A stretch of DNA of 64,000 nt from CAYWWY01 sp964462525 (GCA_964462525.1 CAYWWY010000003.1:225651-289650); one strand, 5' to 3'; counted from the stretch's first letter, positions 8,119-17,380 are shown. The notes: generated by a model not told the origin, from the sequence alone. Numbers and translations are program-made.

Positions 8119-8997
8119 TTACCTCCTCAAACGCGGATCGAGCATGTCTCGTACCCCGTCGCCCAGAAGGTTGAATCCCAACACAACGAAGGCAATCGCG
8201 ATGCCAGGAAAAGTGGATATCCACCATTGATTCATCAGGTAACCCCTGCCGTCGCTGACCAATACCCCCCATTCTGGGGCGGGCGGTTGTGCTCCAAGAC
8301 CGAGGAACCCAAGACTGGCGGCCGTCAAGATAATTGTACCCATTCGTAGAGTCATCTGTACCAAGATTGGAGAAACGCACATCGGGAGGACATGCAGAAC
8401 AATGATCCGCAACCGGCTTGCGCCAACCGAGCGGATGGCTTCGATATAGGGCATCGATTTGATCTTGATCGCCTCAGCGCGCACCAACCGGGCGTATACG
8501 GTCCATCCCACAAGAGAGATAGCAATAATGGCATTGGTCAAGTTCGGTCCCAACATGGCGGCGATGAACATCGCCAACACAAGGGAAGGGAAGGCAAGGA
8601 ACATATCGGTAATCCGCATCAAAATTTCATCGATCACCCCTCCAAAAAAGCCGGAAACAACCCCAACAATCGTACCAATTGCCGTGCTAATGACCGAGAC
8701 AAGGAAAATGATCCAAAGAGCGGTCCTTGACCCATGAATGACGCGGGAAAAGATGTCTCGCCCGAGATGATCGGTCCCGAAAAAGTGCTGGGAACCCGGC
8801 CCGATCAACCGTTTGGATAGATCTTGCTCAATAGGACTATAGGGAGCAATGAGCGGGGCGAAGATGGCGACCAACAAGAAAAGGCCGATGATGACTGAAC
8901 CAACCATGGTTAGATGGCTTTTCCTCCAAAGGTACAAGGTATGTTTCAAATCATCGAGATATGGCTTAAGGGTTTGGGTTTTTTCGAAAGATTTCAT
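8119..8997 (-). CDS. peptide ABC transporter permease (DppC/OppC-like)
   Basis: This 292-residue protein has an N-terminal cytoplasmic tail, a first membrane helix near residues 30-50, and five more helices. The binding-protein-dependent transport loop (EAIRSVGASRLRI, near residue 205) contacts the ATPases. The N-terminal OppC motif FGTDHLGRDIFSRVI is clear. It forms the membrane channel with the DppB-like protein encoded 4 bases upstream. Length is standard. Confidence 0.93.
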   Translation of the reverse strand: MKSFEKTQTLKPYLDDLKHTLYLWRKSHLTMVGSVIIGLFLLVAIFAPLIAPYSPIEQDLSKRLIGPGSQHFFGTDHLGRDIFSRVIHGSRTALWIIFLVSVISTAIGTIVGVVSGFFGGVIDEILMRITDMFLAFPSLVLAMFIAAMLGPNLTNAIIAISLVGWTVYARLVRAEAIKIKSMPYIEAIRSVGASRLRIIVLHVLPMCVSPILVQMTLRMGTIILTAASLGFLGLGAQPPAPEWGVLVSDGRGYLMNQWWISTFPGIAIAFVVLGFNLLGDGVRDMLDPRLRR

Positions 8998-9001
8998 TCA
9001 A

Positions 9002-10021
9002 TCACGACCTCATCCTGGGATCCAAAATCGCATAGACAATATCCACAATCAGATTGGCCAAGCAGTAGATTAGCGCGATATACAGGGTTCCTCCCGTCAC
9101 TGCGGGGTAGTCCAGGCCAAGAAGGCCATTGGTGATGTATCGACCGAGTCCTTGTCGAGAGAATACAGTCTCTGTTAGCACGGCACCTTCCAGAAGGCTG
9201 CCGAATGTCAATCCGATGACAGTAACAGTAGGAATTAGGGAGTTTCTCAATGCATGCCGCAGAATCACTATGCGTTTTTTTAGCCCTTTGGCTTTTGCGG
9301 TGCGGATATAGTCCTGCTTGAGAACATCCAGCATGCTCGCTCGCGTGATCCGCGCAATGATTGCCGTTGCAGTCAATCCCAGTACGATCGCAGGGAGAAT
9401 GATGTGACGGAAGGCATCCCAAAAGGCGTGCCAATTCCCCTGAAGCAGAGAATCCAGAAGGCGCATACCCGTGATCGAAGTCAAGGGATTGTCCAACTCG
9501 ATCATCCAGTCGTATTGGCCAGCGCCCGGAAGCCATCCCAGAATGCCGTAGAAGACCAGAATCAACATGAGGCCTGTCCAAAAGACAGGCATGGACACGC
9601 CAAAGATGGAAAAAATGCGAGAAAACTGGTCGATCCAGCGATTGCGATACACAGCGGACAAAACTCCAAGCACCACCCCAGTGAGGATCGAGATGAAAAT
9701 CGCTACGATGGCCAATTCCATCGTGACGGGAAAGTATTCCATAATATCAGTCATGACGGGGCGATTGGTCCGCAACGATACACCGAAATCGAGGCGAATC
9801 GCGCCCTGGATGAAGTCAATAAACTGCACCGCGATGGGTCGATCGTATCCCAATTGCGCGCGCATCCGGTCGACAACTTCTACTGGAGCATTTCCTCCCA
9901 GAATGGCACCCACAGGATCCGCAGGGATGACGCGAGATACCACAAAAACGATGCACCCTACGCCAACCAGAACAATGATCATCAGAATAATGCGTCTGAG
10001 AATAAAACTGACAAAATTCAT
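9002..10021 (-). CDS. peptide ABC transporter permease (DppB/OppB-like)
   Basis: This 339-residue protein begins MNFVSFILRRIILM with a first membrane helix, followed by the periplasmic segment (IPADPVGAILGG, LGYDRPIAVQF) diagnostic of DppB/OppB, and then five further helices. The coupling loop reads YIRTAKAKGLKKRIV. It is the first permease gene after the binding-protein gene. A GC-rich hairpin lies in the 60-base gap between the two. Confidence 0.93.
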   Translation of the reverse strand: MNFVSFILRRIILMIIVLVGVGCIVFVVSRVIPADPVGAILGGNAPVEVVDRMRAQLGYDRPIAVQFIDFIQGAIRLDFGVSLRTNRPVMTDIMEYFPVTMELAIVAIFISILTGVVLGVLSAVYRNRWIDQFSRIFSIFGVSMPVFWTGLMLILVFYGILGWLPGAGQYDWMIELDNPLTSITGMRLLDSLLQGNWHAFWDAFRHIILPAIVLGLTATAIIARITRASMLDVLKQDYIRTAKAKGLKKRIVILRHALRNSLIPTVTVIGLTFGSLLEGAVLTETVFSRQGLGRYITNGLLGLDYPAVTGGTLYIALIYCLANLIVDIVYAILDPRMRS

Positions 10022-10043
10022 ACGAAGATCCCCCCATAAAGGG

Positions 10044-10068
10044 CCCCCGCCCCAAAAAGGAGCGGGGG
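10044..10068 (-). terminator. intercistronic hairpin between binding protein and permease genes
   Basis: On the minus strand the arms CCCCCGCTCC and GGGGCGGGGG surround a five-T loop, with near-complete pairing. There is no long T tract after it, so partial termination or mRNA 3'-end protection is more likely than full termination. Such hairpins commonly raise binding-protein output over membrane subunits. Confidence 0.6.
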
Positions 10069-10081
10069 ATCTTGTGAGTCG

Positions 10082-11656
10082 TTATTTGCGAATTTTGGTG
10101 AAATCGAAGATGAAGTGATAGCCGTCAGCCGCTTCCTCGAAGCCTTTGACTTCCTTGCGAACGGCAAAGAAATTGACGGTCTGATACAGCATGGCAAAAG
10201 GCCCGTTATCATGCCAATAGTAGGTAAGTTCCTCATACATGGAATATCGCCGATCGGGGTCCTGTTCGATTCGGGCTGCTTCCACAAGGTCTGCTGCAAA
10301 ACTGTCATCCCAAGCGCATCGCCAGGCGAGTTGGCCCGCTCGGTAGTTTGCGAAAGACGTAGCGAGATTGTCGGCGTCCGGATAGTCGTTGCCCCATCCT
10401 CCAATGAGCAATTGGTGGGATTGTGCGCGCATAATCGTATACATTTGCCCTGCCTGAAGAACCACGATGTTAGCTTGAATTCCGGCTTTTGCCAAATCTG
10501 CTTGGATCTTCTCAGCCTCCATCTTTCGTGTATCAGTGGTCGAAGTCAAGAGCTCCACTTCGAACCCATCGGGATATCCAGCTTCTCTAAGGAGCGCTTT
10601 GGTCTTCTCGTAATCGGGAGCAAAGGGATTTTCGGAAATATACCCGAAGTATCCTTGTGGGACAAACCCTTGGACATTTAGGGCATACCCCAACATCAGG
10701 TCATCAATGATCTCTTCATAGTTGATCGCATATTTGATGGCTAAGCGAACCTTTGGGTTTTGGAGTGGTCCCCAGCTGGCATTCATCGAAAGGTACTCGT
10801 TGGCATGCCCAGGCAAAATGACTTCATAGACATCCGGATGCTTGATGGCGTCTTCGTGCAATTGAGCTGTCAACTGCCACGCGACATCGGCATCTCCCCG
10901 TTCCAGCAGGAGTCTCTGATTCGAAGCTTCAGGGACATCGCGGAAGATAATTCGGCGCATATGGGGTTGGCTGCCATGAAAATGAGGATTCCGTTCCAGG
11001 ATTACCATATTGTTTCTCTCCCAGCGAGCCAGAGTGTAGGGTCCCGCGCCGGCGGAATGATCGGTCAACCACCATTCGCCCCAGTCACCATCACGATCAT
11101 AGGACTTGACTGTTTCGCTGTTGACAATATGGCTCACACTGGCCATCGTTCCAAGGATGATGTTCGGAGCGATGGGTTGGTCGAAGGTGAACGATACGGT
11201 GTAATCATCGATCATGACAACCGTTTCCGAGAAATTGTCTTTGTTGATCCCCAACCCTTCTAATTGCCACGAGGTCTGGCGACCGATGGTCAGAAATCGT
11301 TCGATCGAATACATGACATCTTTGGCAGAGAATGGCTTTCCGTCGGAGAATTTGATCCCTTGACGGAGGTAGAAAGTATAAACCATTCCACAGTCAGAAA
11401 TGTCCCAATGGGTTGTGAGATCGGGGGTAGGCGTCAGGATTCCGTCAACGCTGGCCAATCGCACAAGCTTTCCGTACAAGGCATCCACCACTACATTGGG
11501 TACCACTTCAAAAGCGACTGCAGGATCGAGAGTGATGAAGATTCCTGTATTTACGGCGATGACAAAGGTGTCGGAAGGAATCCTCCCAAAACCGGTGCCG
11601 ACCATGAGAAGAACTACAACAAGCGCAACCAACAAACTCATTTTCTTCTTTGCCAT
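10082..11656 (-). CDS. peptide ABC transporter substrate-binding protein
   Basis: This 524-residue protein belongs to extracellular solute-binding family 5. It starts MAKKKMSLLVALVVVLL, a signal peptide, with cleavage probably after GTGFG. No lipobox cysteine is present, so it should be soluble in the periplasm, as is common in Thermotogota. Family motifs include YTFYLRQGIKFSDGKPFSAKDV (key residues Lys-Phe-Ser-Asp-Gly) and RLAIKYAINYEEI. It delivers peptides to the permease pair encoded downstream. The neighbouring dipeptide epimerase suggests murein-derived or dietary peptides as cargo, which is inference. Confidence 0.92.
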   Translation of the reverse strand: MAKKKMSLLVALVVVLLMVGTGFGRIPSDTFVIAVNTGIFITLDPAVAFEVVPNVVVDALYGKLVRLASVDGILTPTPDLTTHWDISDCGMVYTFYLRQGIKFSDGKPFSAKDVMYSIERFLTIGRQTSWQLEGLGINKDNFSETVVMIDDYTVSFTFDQPIAPNIILGTMASVSHIVNSETVKSYDRDGDWGEWWLTDHSAGAGPYTLARWERNNMVILERNPHFHGSQPHMRRIIFRDVPEASNQRLLLERGDADVAWQLTAQLHEDAIKHPDVYEVILPGHANEYLSMNASWGPLQNPKVRLAIKYAINYEEIIDDLMLGYALNVQGFVPQGYFGYISENPFAPDYEKTKALLREAGYPDGFEVELLTSTTDTRKMEAEKIQADLAKAGIQANIVVLQAGQMYTIMRAQSHQLLIGGWGNDYPDADNLATSFANYRAGQLAWRCAWDDSFAADLVEAARIEQDPDRRYSMYEELTYYWHDNGPFAMLYQTVNFFAVRKEVKGFEEAADGYHFIFDFTKIRK

Positions 11657-11700
11657 TCTTACACCTCCTGTTGGTTAAGGTTGGTTCTTTTCATCTATGA

Positions 11701-12741
11701 TCAAATGGGAAACAGATTGGTCTTCTCGTGTTGAAACCGCCCTTGTTGGGCTGGATCTTTCAGAAGCAGGAACGAATCGAGGTCGTGATGCGTGAATGCG
11801 CCTGTGCCGCAGGCAAAATGAACGCTTTGGGTAATCCCTACAGGGGACTCGCTCATGCATCCAATCATCAAGCCAATGCCGGCCGTTTTCACCATATCGA
11901 CAATGGCCAATGCATCCGAAATACCAGATTTCATAAGCTTTATATTGATGAAATCCACGCAGCCCTCGCGGATGAGTCTCAATGCGTCATACTTGGTTTT
12001 AACCGATTCATCGGCCCCGATCGGATAGACACTGTGTTGTCGAACAAACCGAAGTCCATCAAAATCTTCCGCTCGGACGGGCTGTTCAAAAATGTCGATT
12101 GCTATGCGGTGATGATCCATAATCTGCGCGAACCGGACCGCGTCTTTGGGGGTGTATCCCATATTGGCATCAACGACGTATCTGGCTCCTTGTGTGGACT
12201 CTGCAATGGCGAGCATTCTTTGGATGTCTTGCTCTAGATCTTCTCCGACTTTGATCTTGATGGTTCGAAATCCTCGAGCGAAGATCGATGAGGCGTCCGC
12301 AACGCTTTGCTCCAGGGTGTTGATTCCTACCGTCATATCAGTCTCAACCGAGGATTTTGCTCCACCCAAGATCTGATAGACCGGAACACCAATTTCCTGG
12401 CTAAAGGAATCCAAGGCGGCATATTGTACTGCGGCTTTGATACTGGGCGCCGACCGGCTGAATGCGTCCATTTGGTCAAAAATCCGTCGGTAGTGCCCAA
12501 CATCCATATTCAAGAGCATTTCTTGTACCGTCTTTTGCAACCGGACCAAAGCAAGCGGCTTTTCCCCATTCACGCGAAAAGAGGGGGACGCCTCTCCCAG
12601 TCCAACCACGCCATTTTCTAAGACCATTTCTACAAGAATGTTCGTACATGTGGATGCAATGCTGCCGGTAATATGGAACGGTTTTTCGTAAGAAAACTCT
12701 TGAAGAGAGAACCGGATTTCTTTGATTTTGGCCATTGTCAT
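11701..12741 (-). CDS. dipeptide epimerase, enolase superfamily
   Basis: This 346-residue protein belongs to the muconate-lactonizing subgroup. Catalytic and metal sites are visible: KIKVG (lysine pair), VVDANMG (Asp), FEQPV (Glu), GADES (Asp) and NIKLMKSG (Lys). The C-terminal HHDLDS matches the Asp-x-Asp that binds the substrate alpha-amino group in L-Ala-D/L-Glu epimerases. These enzymes racemise dipeptides in the cytoplasm, often from murein. It sits directly before the peptide-transport genes, so import followed by epimerisation is a sensible pathway. Substrate specificity cannot be read with certainty. A second ATG lies two codons in. Confidence 0.88.
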   Translation of the reverse strand: MTMAKIKEIRFSLQEFSYEKPFHITGSIASTCTNILVEMVLENGVVGLGEASPSFRVNGEKPLALVRLQKTVQEMLLNMDVGHYRRIFDQMDAFSRSAPSIKAAVQYAALDSFSQEIGVPVYQILGGAKSSVETDMTVGINTLEQSVADASSIFARGFRTIKIKVGEDLEQDIQRMLAIAESTQGARYVVDANMGYTPKDAVRFAQIMDHHRIAIDIFEQPVRAEDFDGLRFVRQHSVYPIGADESVKTKYDALRLIREGCVDFINIKLMKSGISDALAIVDMVKTAGIGLMIGCMSESPVGITQSVHFACGTGAFTHHDLDSFLLLKDPAQQGRFQHEKTNLFPI

Positions 12742-12756
12742 ATTCCCTGCCTTTGT

Positions 12757-14016
12757 TCAGTAATGGTATAAAGGAAATCGGTCACACATGCGCGCAACCG
12801 TTTTGGTTTCCTGTTGGATCACCGCTTCAGGAAGAGTGCCGTCTTCGTCCATATGAGCAATGACATGCTCAAAGATCGTGGCGATCTCCTCCATTTCGGG
12901 CTCTTTCATTCCCCGGGTCGTCAACGCCGGGGTGCCCACACGGATTCCGCTGGTAACAAACGGAGAGAGCCTTTCGTTGGGGACCGTATTCTTATTGACC
13001 GTAATGCGCACTTTTTCCAAGGCTTCTTCGGTGGCTTTACCCGTTCGTTTTTTGGGGGTGAGGTCCACCAAGAACAGATGACTGTCTGTCCCCCCCGAAA
13101 CAATCCGTAACTCTCGATCTTCCAACGCGGCGCTTAGCGCTTGCGCATTCCGGACCACCTGTTGCTGATATGTTCGAAATTCCGCGGACATAGCCTCTTG
13201 GAAACAAACGGCCTTGGCTGCGATGATATGCATCAAAGGCCCCCCTTGAATTCCCGGAAAGATACTTTTGTTAATGGCTTTGAAGAGTTCGGGATCATTC
13301 GTGAGAATGATTCCTCCTCTGGGGCCTCTCAAGGTTTTGTGGGTAGTTGAGGTGACCACATGGGCATATTCCATGGGATTGGGATAGATACCTGCCGCTA
13401 CAAGGCCAGCGAAATGCGCCATATCCACCACCAGATAGGCGCCGATGGAATCAGCGATCTGACGGAACCGCTTGAAATCAATAATCCGTGAGTAGGCGCT
13501 CCCGCCGGCGATGATAATTTTGGGTCGTTCCTGCTTGGCCATCTGTTGGACCTGCTCATAGTCGATGGTTTCTGTCTCCAAATCGACCCCATAGGCAAAA
13601 GAACGGTAGATAAACCCGGAAAAATTAACCAAAGCCCCATGAGTCAGATGACCCCCATGGCTGAGCGACATTCCCAATACCGCCTCTCCCGGTTTGGCTA
13701 AGGCAAAGAATGCACCCATGTTGGCTTGGGATCCCGAATGAGGCTGAACATTCGCGTATTTGGCTCCAAAAAGGGTTTTGGCTCGGTCTCGGGCCAGCTG
13801 TTCCACTTCATCCACAAAGACACAACCCCCATAGTATCGTTTTCGGGGATACCCTTCTGCGTATTTGTTGGTCAAAACACTACCCGCCGCTTCCAAAACA
13901 GCTGATGAGACAAAGTTTTCCGAAGCGATCAGCTCCAACCCTTCGGTCTGCCTACCCAATTCGTTGCGAATGCACTCAAAGATCTTTGGATCGACATCCT
14001 TCAATCCTTTCCCCAT
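12757..14016 (-). CDS. glyA: serine hydroxymethyltransferase
   Basis: This 419-residue PLP enzyme interconverts serine and glycine with transfer of a one-carbon unit to tetrahydrofolate. The PLP lysine motif TSTTHKTLRGPRGG (near residue 225), ELIASENFVS near the N-terminus and the GYPRKRYYGG motif are all present, and length is standard. It lies 20 bases after cheW in the same direction. From memory, this carboxyltransferase-cheW-glyA order also occurs in Thermotoga. Confidence 0.97.
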   Translation of the reverse strand: MGKGLKDVDPKIFECIRNELGRQTEGLELIASENFVSSAVLEAAGSVLTNKYAEGYPRKRYYGGCVFVDEVEQLARDRAKTLFGAKYANVQPHSGSQANMGAFFALAKPGEAVLGMSLSHGGHLTHGALVNFSGFIYRSFAYGVDLETETIDYEQVQQMAKQERPKIIIAGGSAYSRIIDFKRFRQIADSIGAYLVVDMAHFAGLVAAGIYPNPMEYAHVVTSTTHKTLRGPRGGIILTNDPELFKAINKSIFPGIQGGPLMHIIAAKAVCFQEAMSAEFRTYQQQVVRNAQALSAALEDRELRIVSGGTDSHLFLVDLTPKKRTGKATEEALEKVRITVNKNTVPNERLSPFVTSGIRVGTPALTTRGMKEPEMEEIATIFEHVIAHMDEDGTLPEAVIQQETKTVARMCDRFPLYHY

Positions 14017-14036
14017 GCGCAGCCCTTCCCTTCGTG

Positions 14037-14498
14037 TTATACTTGTTCCATGATTTTGTCAAGCTTGGTGATCTCTTCCGTTGTGAGGATCTTGTCGATA
14101 TCCAAGATAATCAACATCCGATTTTCGAGTTTCGCGATCGCGCTGATGTACTTTGCGCTCATTGTACCGACCGTAGTCGGGGGTTCTTCCACCTGTTCGT
14201 GATGCAAGGTAAGAACCTCGCGTACTTCATCGACAACAATACCCACTTTTTTATCGCCGATATAGACCACAACGATCCGATCTTTTTCATGACGGTCCTT
14301 CTTTTCCAATCCAAATTTCGAACGGGTATTGATGACCGGTATCACTTCGCCCCGAAGGTTGGTAACACCCATAATAAAGGTGGGCATCCCAGGGAGCTTC
14401 ATAACCTTCAGCATTTCGCTGACGCTATCGATTTTCATGATGTCAATCGCGTACTCTTCTTCTCCCACATTAAAACTGACTACTTTGATTTCTGCCAT
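14037..14498 (-). CDS. cheW: chemotaxis coupling protein CheW
   Basis: This 153-residue protein has the CheW/SH3-like fold signatures VVSFNVGEEEYAIDI, GVTNLRGEVIPVIN and VDEVREVL. CheW links chemoreceptors to the CheA kinase in the membrane array. No cheA or cheY is nearby, but two chemoreceptor genes lie about 12 kb away in this window. It lies inside a metabolic run, between the biotin-carrier gene and glyA, an arrangement I recall from Thermotoga maritima. Confidence 0.95.
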   Translation of the reverse strand: MAEIKVVSFNVGEEEYAIDIMKIDSVSEMLKVMKLPGMPTFIMGVTNLRGEVIPVINTRSKFGLEKKDRHEKDRIVVVYIGDKKVGIVVDEVREVLTLHHEQVEEPPTTVGTMSAKYISAIAKLENRMLIILDIDKILTTEEITKLDKIMEQV

Positions 14499-14523
14499 CT
14501 CGAAACCACCTCCTTGGGAACAA

Positions 14524-14961
14524 TTAGGCTTTGGAGATTTTGACTAAGGTCTGTCCCGTTTCGACGTTATCTCCCTTACGTGTTAATACCTCTTGGACCA
14601 AACCCTCTATATCGCAGATAATATCGTTTTCCATTTTCATGGCTTCAAGAACCAGCAACTTCGTTCCCGGTTTGGTCCGCATTCCTGGAGTTGCCAGAAC
14701 GTCTATCACCAAACCGGACATAGGCGCTGTGATTTCCCGGAACTTTGGAGAAGGATCAGTCGATGGTTGAACGTGTTGCTGCGCGGGCGCGGGGGGAGGT
14801 TGGGTTTGTAGTTTCGCTGGCGCCGCGGGAACTGGAGCGGGCGTGGATCCGACCGAAACCGGGGGAGCCGTATTCTGAATGGGTACGTCCGAACCGCCCA
14901 TTTCTTCTACGTCCACACGAAATTCTTTCCCATTGATCCACACCTTATACGATTTGATCAT
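14524..14961 (-). CDS. biotin carboxyl carrier protein of a decarboxylase/carboxylase complex
   Basis: This 145-residue protein has a short N-terminal beta segment, a Pro/Ala-rich flexible linker (residues about 35-75) and a C-terminal biotinyl domain. The biotin-accepting lysine is in EAMKMEN (near residue 111). It shuttles the carboxyl group between the carboxyltransferase (15356-16912) and its partner subunit. Its ATG overlaps the stop of the OadG-like gene by 4 bases. No biotin carboxylase gene is visible here. Confidence 0.93.
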   Translation of the reverse strand: MIKSYKVWINGKEFRVDVEEMGGSDVPIQNTAPPVSVGSTPAPVPAAPAKLQTQPPPAPAQQHVQPSTDPSPKFREITAPMSGLVIDVLATPGMRTKPGTKLLVLEAMKMENDIICDIEGLVQEVLTRKGDNVETGQTLVKISKA

Positions 14962-15350
14962 TGAAAACCGACTCCTTTTCTACGGGTTTTCCAGGACGAA
15001 TGCCTGTGGTTTCTCCAGGAAAGATCGGGGATCGCTTTATTGGATGTCGTCTGTGGATGGATCGCATGGATCTTTACTGGCTGACCAAGATATGTGGAGA
15101 TTGCGGCCATAATCGCGGCCGTCTCTTCCTCATCTTCTTCAATCACGTTCCATTCTTGGATTTTGGATGGCGGGGTGGAAGGCAATTCGGAAACAGACTC
15201 CGAAGGTTCTGGGGATACCCGCTTCATTCGACTGGTCTGTTTTTGGGCAAAGACCCGCTCTAAAATCCGAAAAAGAATGTACAGCATGGCAAAACTGAAA
15301 AATACCACTGTGACACCGATAATCATTACCGTTCCTACATCCATTCCCAA
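14958..15350 (-). CDS. OadG-like gamma subunit of a sodium-pumping decarboxylase
   Basis: This 130-residue protein has one N-terminal membrane helix (TVMIIGVTVVFFSFAMLYILF), a charged Ser/Pro-rich linker and a C-terminal AAIMAAISTYLG helix that is typical of OadG/MmdD. The gamma subunit holds the carboxyltransferase to the membrane beta subunit in sodium-pumping decarboxylases. The membrane beta subunit is absent from this window. The C-terminus, basic and rich in Arg/Ser, is longer than in some homologues. Confidence 0.85.
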   Translation of the reverse strand: MGMDVGTVMIIGVTVVFFSFAMLYILFRILERVFAQKQTSRMKRVSPEPSESVSELPSTPPSKIQEWNVIEEDEEETAAIMAAISTYLGQPVKIHAIHPQTTSNKAIPDLSWRNHRHSSWKTRRKGVGFQ

Positions 15351-15355
15351 ACCAC

Positions 15356-16912
15356 CTACAACGGAATGTTTCCGTGTTTTTTCTGAGGAGCGTTTTGTGA
15401 TTTGCTCAAACAGATTTCGAGGGATTGATGAAGGAATTTCCGCATCTCCACCGGTTCAATCACCGACTCAATGTACCCGCGGGCTGCGGCTGCGTAAGGA
15501 TTGGAAAACTGTTCTTTATACTCTTGAATTCGCTGGTTTCGAGTCTCTTCCGGGTTTTTTGCGGATTCAATCTCTTTATTGAAAATGATGTTGGCCGCGC
15601 CTTCTGGACCCATCACCGCAATTTCAGCTGTCGGCAGGCCGAAGACAAAATCCGCGCCTAGATGTTGGCTGCCCATAGCGATATAGGCTCCGCCATAGGC
15701 TTTTCGGAGGATAAAGGTGATTTTTGGGACCGTTGCTTCACTGTATGCATACAAGAGCTTCGCCCCGTGCCGGATGATTCCCCCATATTCTTGAGCGGTT
15801 CCCGGGAGAAAACCCGGTGTATCGACGAAGGTTACGATGGGTATGTTGAATGCATCCAAGAACCGGATAAAGCGGGCAGCTTTGTCGGATGCGTTGATAT
15901 CGAGGCTTCCAGCCCATATTTTTGGCTGATTGGCCACAATCCCAACGGACTGTCCTCCCGCGCGGGCAAAGCCCACTATGATATTCTGGGCGTAATGAGC
16001 ATGAACTTCGAGAAAAGAATCTGGATCCAGAACGGTTTGGATGATATCCCGGATATCGTAGCTTTTTCTCGGGTCTGCCGGGATCATTGAGTTGATCTGT
16101 TCGGGAAGATCGACCGGAATAGAGGCGGGTTCGTTGGGTGGGAGTTCAAGATTGTTGGAAGGGATATAAGAGAGGATCTGACGAAGAATGTCCAGCGCAT
16201 GGGCGTCGGATTCAGCCAAGAAGTGGGCATTTCCGCTTTTTTGGTTATGGACCATCGCGCCGCCCAATTCTTCTTGAGTGACTTCCTCTCCCGTAACGGC
16301 TTTGATCACTTGAGGCCCTGTGATGAACATCTTGGCGATCTGGTCGACCATGATCACAAAGTCTGTGATGGCAGGCGAGTAAACAGCCCCTCCCGCGCAG
16401 GGACCCATGATGACTGAAAACTGGGGCACCACTCCGGAGGCCAATGTGTTCCGGTAAAAGATTCCCCCATAGCCAAAGAGGGCATCGACTCCTTCTTGAA
16501 TTCTCGCTCCTCCAGAATCGTTCAGCCCAACAATCGGGATCCCCATCCTCATGGCCATATCCTGGATTTTCATGATTTTTTTCGCATGGGTTTCCCCCAA
16601 AGATCCGCCTAAAACCGTGAAATCTTGGGAAAACAGTGCGATTTTTTTGGAATTGACCCGGCCAATTCCTGTGACGACCGCATCGGCGGGAATCTCTTTT
16701 TGATCCATCCCAAAATTTGCGCACCGATGGGTGGCAAACCCATCCACTTCAACAAAGGTGCCTTCGTCAACAAGATAGCGCACCCGTTCACGTGCGCTCA
16801 TTTTCCCTGCTTTATGCTGCTTTTCCAGTCCTTTTGCTCCACCCCCGGCTTCGATCAACGACCTTCTTTTTCGATACTCCTGAATGTTGTCAGAAATATC
16901 CGACAATTTCAT
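15356..16912 (-). CDS. mmdA: methylmalonyl-CoA decarboxylase alpha / propionyl-CoA carboxylase beta subunit
   Basis: This 518-residue biotin-dependent carboxyltransferase has both crotonase-like halves. The N-terminal half reads GGSLGETHAKK then GLNDSGGARIQEGV. The C-terminal half reads VDTPGFLPGTAQE and KAYGGAYIAMGS. The ending KKHGNIPL is typical of the family. It moves the carboxyl group between methylmalonyl-CoA and biotin. With the epimerase upstream and OadG/biotin carrier downstream it forms a methylmalonyl-CoA module, likely for propionate metabolism or energy conservation. Whether it runs as decarboxylase or carboxylase cannot be told from sequence. Confidence 0.93.
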   Translation of the reverse strand: MKLSDISDNIQEYRKRRSLIEAGGGAKGLEKQHKAGKMSARERVRYLVDEGTFVEVDGFATHRCANFGMDQKEIPADAVVTGIGRVNSKKIALFSQDFTVLGGSLGETHAKKIMKIQDMAMRMGIPIVGLNDSGGARIQEGVDALFGYGGIFYRNTLASGVVPQFSVIMGPCAGGAVYSPAITDFVIMVDQIAKMFITGPQVIKAVTGEEVTQEELGGAMVHNQKSGNAHFLAESDAHALDILRQILSYIPSNNLELPPNEPASIPVDLPEQINSMIPADPRKSYDIRDIIQTVLDPDSFLEVHAHYAQNIIVGFARAGGQSVGIVANQPKIWAGSLDINASDKAARFIRFLDAFNIPIVTFVDTPGFLPGTAQEYGGIIRHGAKLLYAYSEATVPKITFILRKAYGGAYIAMGSQHLGADFVFGLPTAEIAVMGPEGAANIIFNKEIESAKNPEETRNQRIQEYKEQFSNPYAAAARGYIESVIEPVEMRKFLHQSLEICLSKSQNAPQKKHGNIPL

Positions 16913-16929
16913 CCCTCCGATCCGGAAAT

Positions 16930-17337
16930 CTAGTGACTGCCTTCCACCAGCTCAATGAGTACGCCCATACTATCTTTTGGATGGAGAAAGACGATTCGGG
17001 TATTCCCGGCCCCTCTCTGCGCCTCTTCGCTGAGCAAACGGTACCCTTGCTGTTTCAATTGCTGAATGGATGAATCAATATCCGCAACATGGAGCGCCAT
17101 ATGATGAATCCCTTCTCCTCGTTTTTCCAGATGTTTATGAACGGTAGATGCTTCTGATGTTGGTTCTAAAAGCTCGATACAACTTTCTCCTACCTCAACA
17201 AAAGCGACATTGAGATGTCGATCATCCAACCGTTCGATTCCTTTCACATTCATACCGAAAGCATCCCGATACAGCTTCAACGCGGATTCTAAAGATCGTA
17301 CAGCGATTCCAATATGGTCAATTCGCGTGATTTCCAT
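16930..17337 (-). CDS. mce: methylmalonyl-CoA epimerase
   Basis: This 135-residue vicinal-oxygen-chelate protein interconverts (R)- and (S)-methylmalonyl-CoA. Metal-ligand regions are visible: RIDHIGIAV (His), CIELLEP (Glu), GIHHMALHV (His) and GVLIELVE (Glu). I chose the ATG at 17337 because GGGGAGGT precedes it and homologues begin at this point; an upstream start at 17421 would cross the promoter. It is the first gene of the run and feeds the carboxyltransferase 17 bases downstream. Confidence 0.93.
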   Translation of the reverse strand: MEITRIDHIGIAVRSLESALKLYRDAFGMNVKGIERLDDRHLNVAFVEVGESCIELLEPTSEASTVHKHLEKRGEGIHHMALHVADIDSSIQQLKQQGYRLLSEEAQRGAGNTRIVFLHPKDSMGVLIELVEGSH

Positions 17338-17371
17338 GATCCAACCTCCCCGATGAGGGTTTGATGGCTTT

Positions 17372-17380
17372 ATTATAGCA
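17372..17380 (-). promoter_or_regulatory. extended -10 element for the methylmalonyl-CoA operon
   Basis: The minus strand reads TGCTATAAT, a perfect -10 with TGn extension, about 35 bases before the epimerase ATG. The -35 region is weak. It could drive the whole co-directional run down to 6092. Confidence 0.55.

Noticed and set aside
13710..14543. 277-codon open frame on the plus strand
   Set aside because: Antisense to glyA and cheW, both certain genes.
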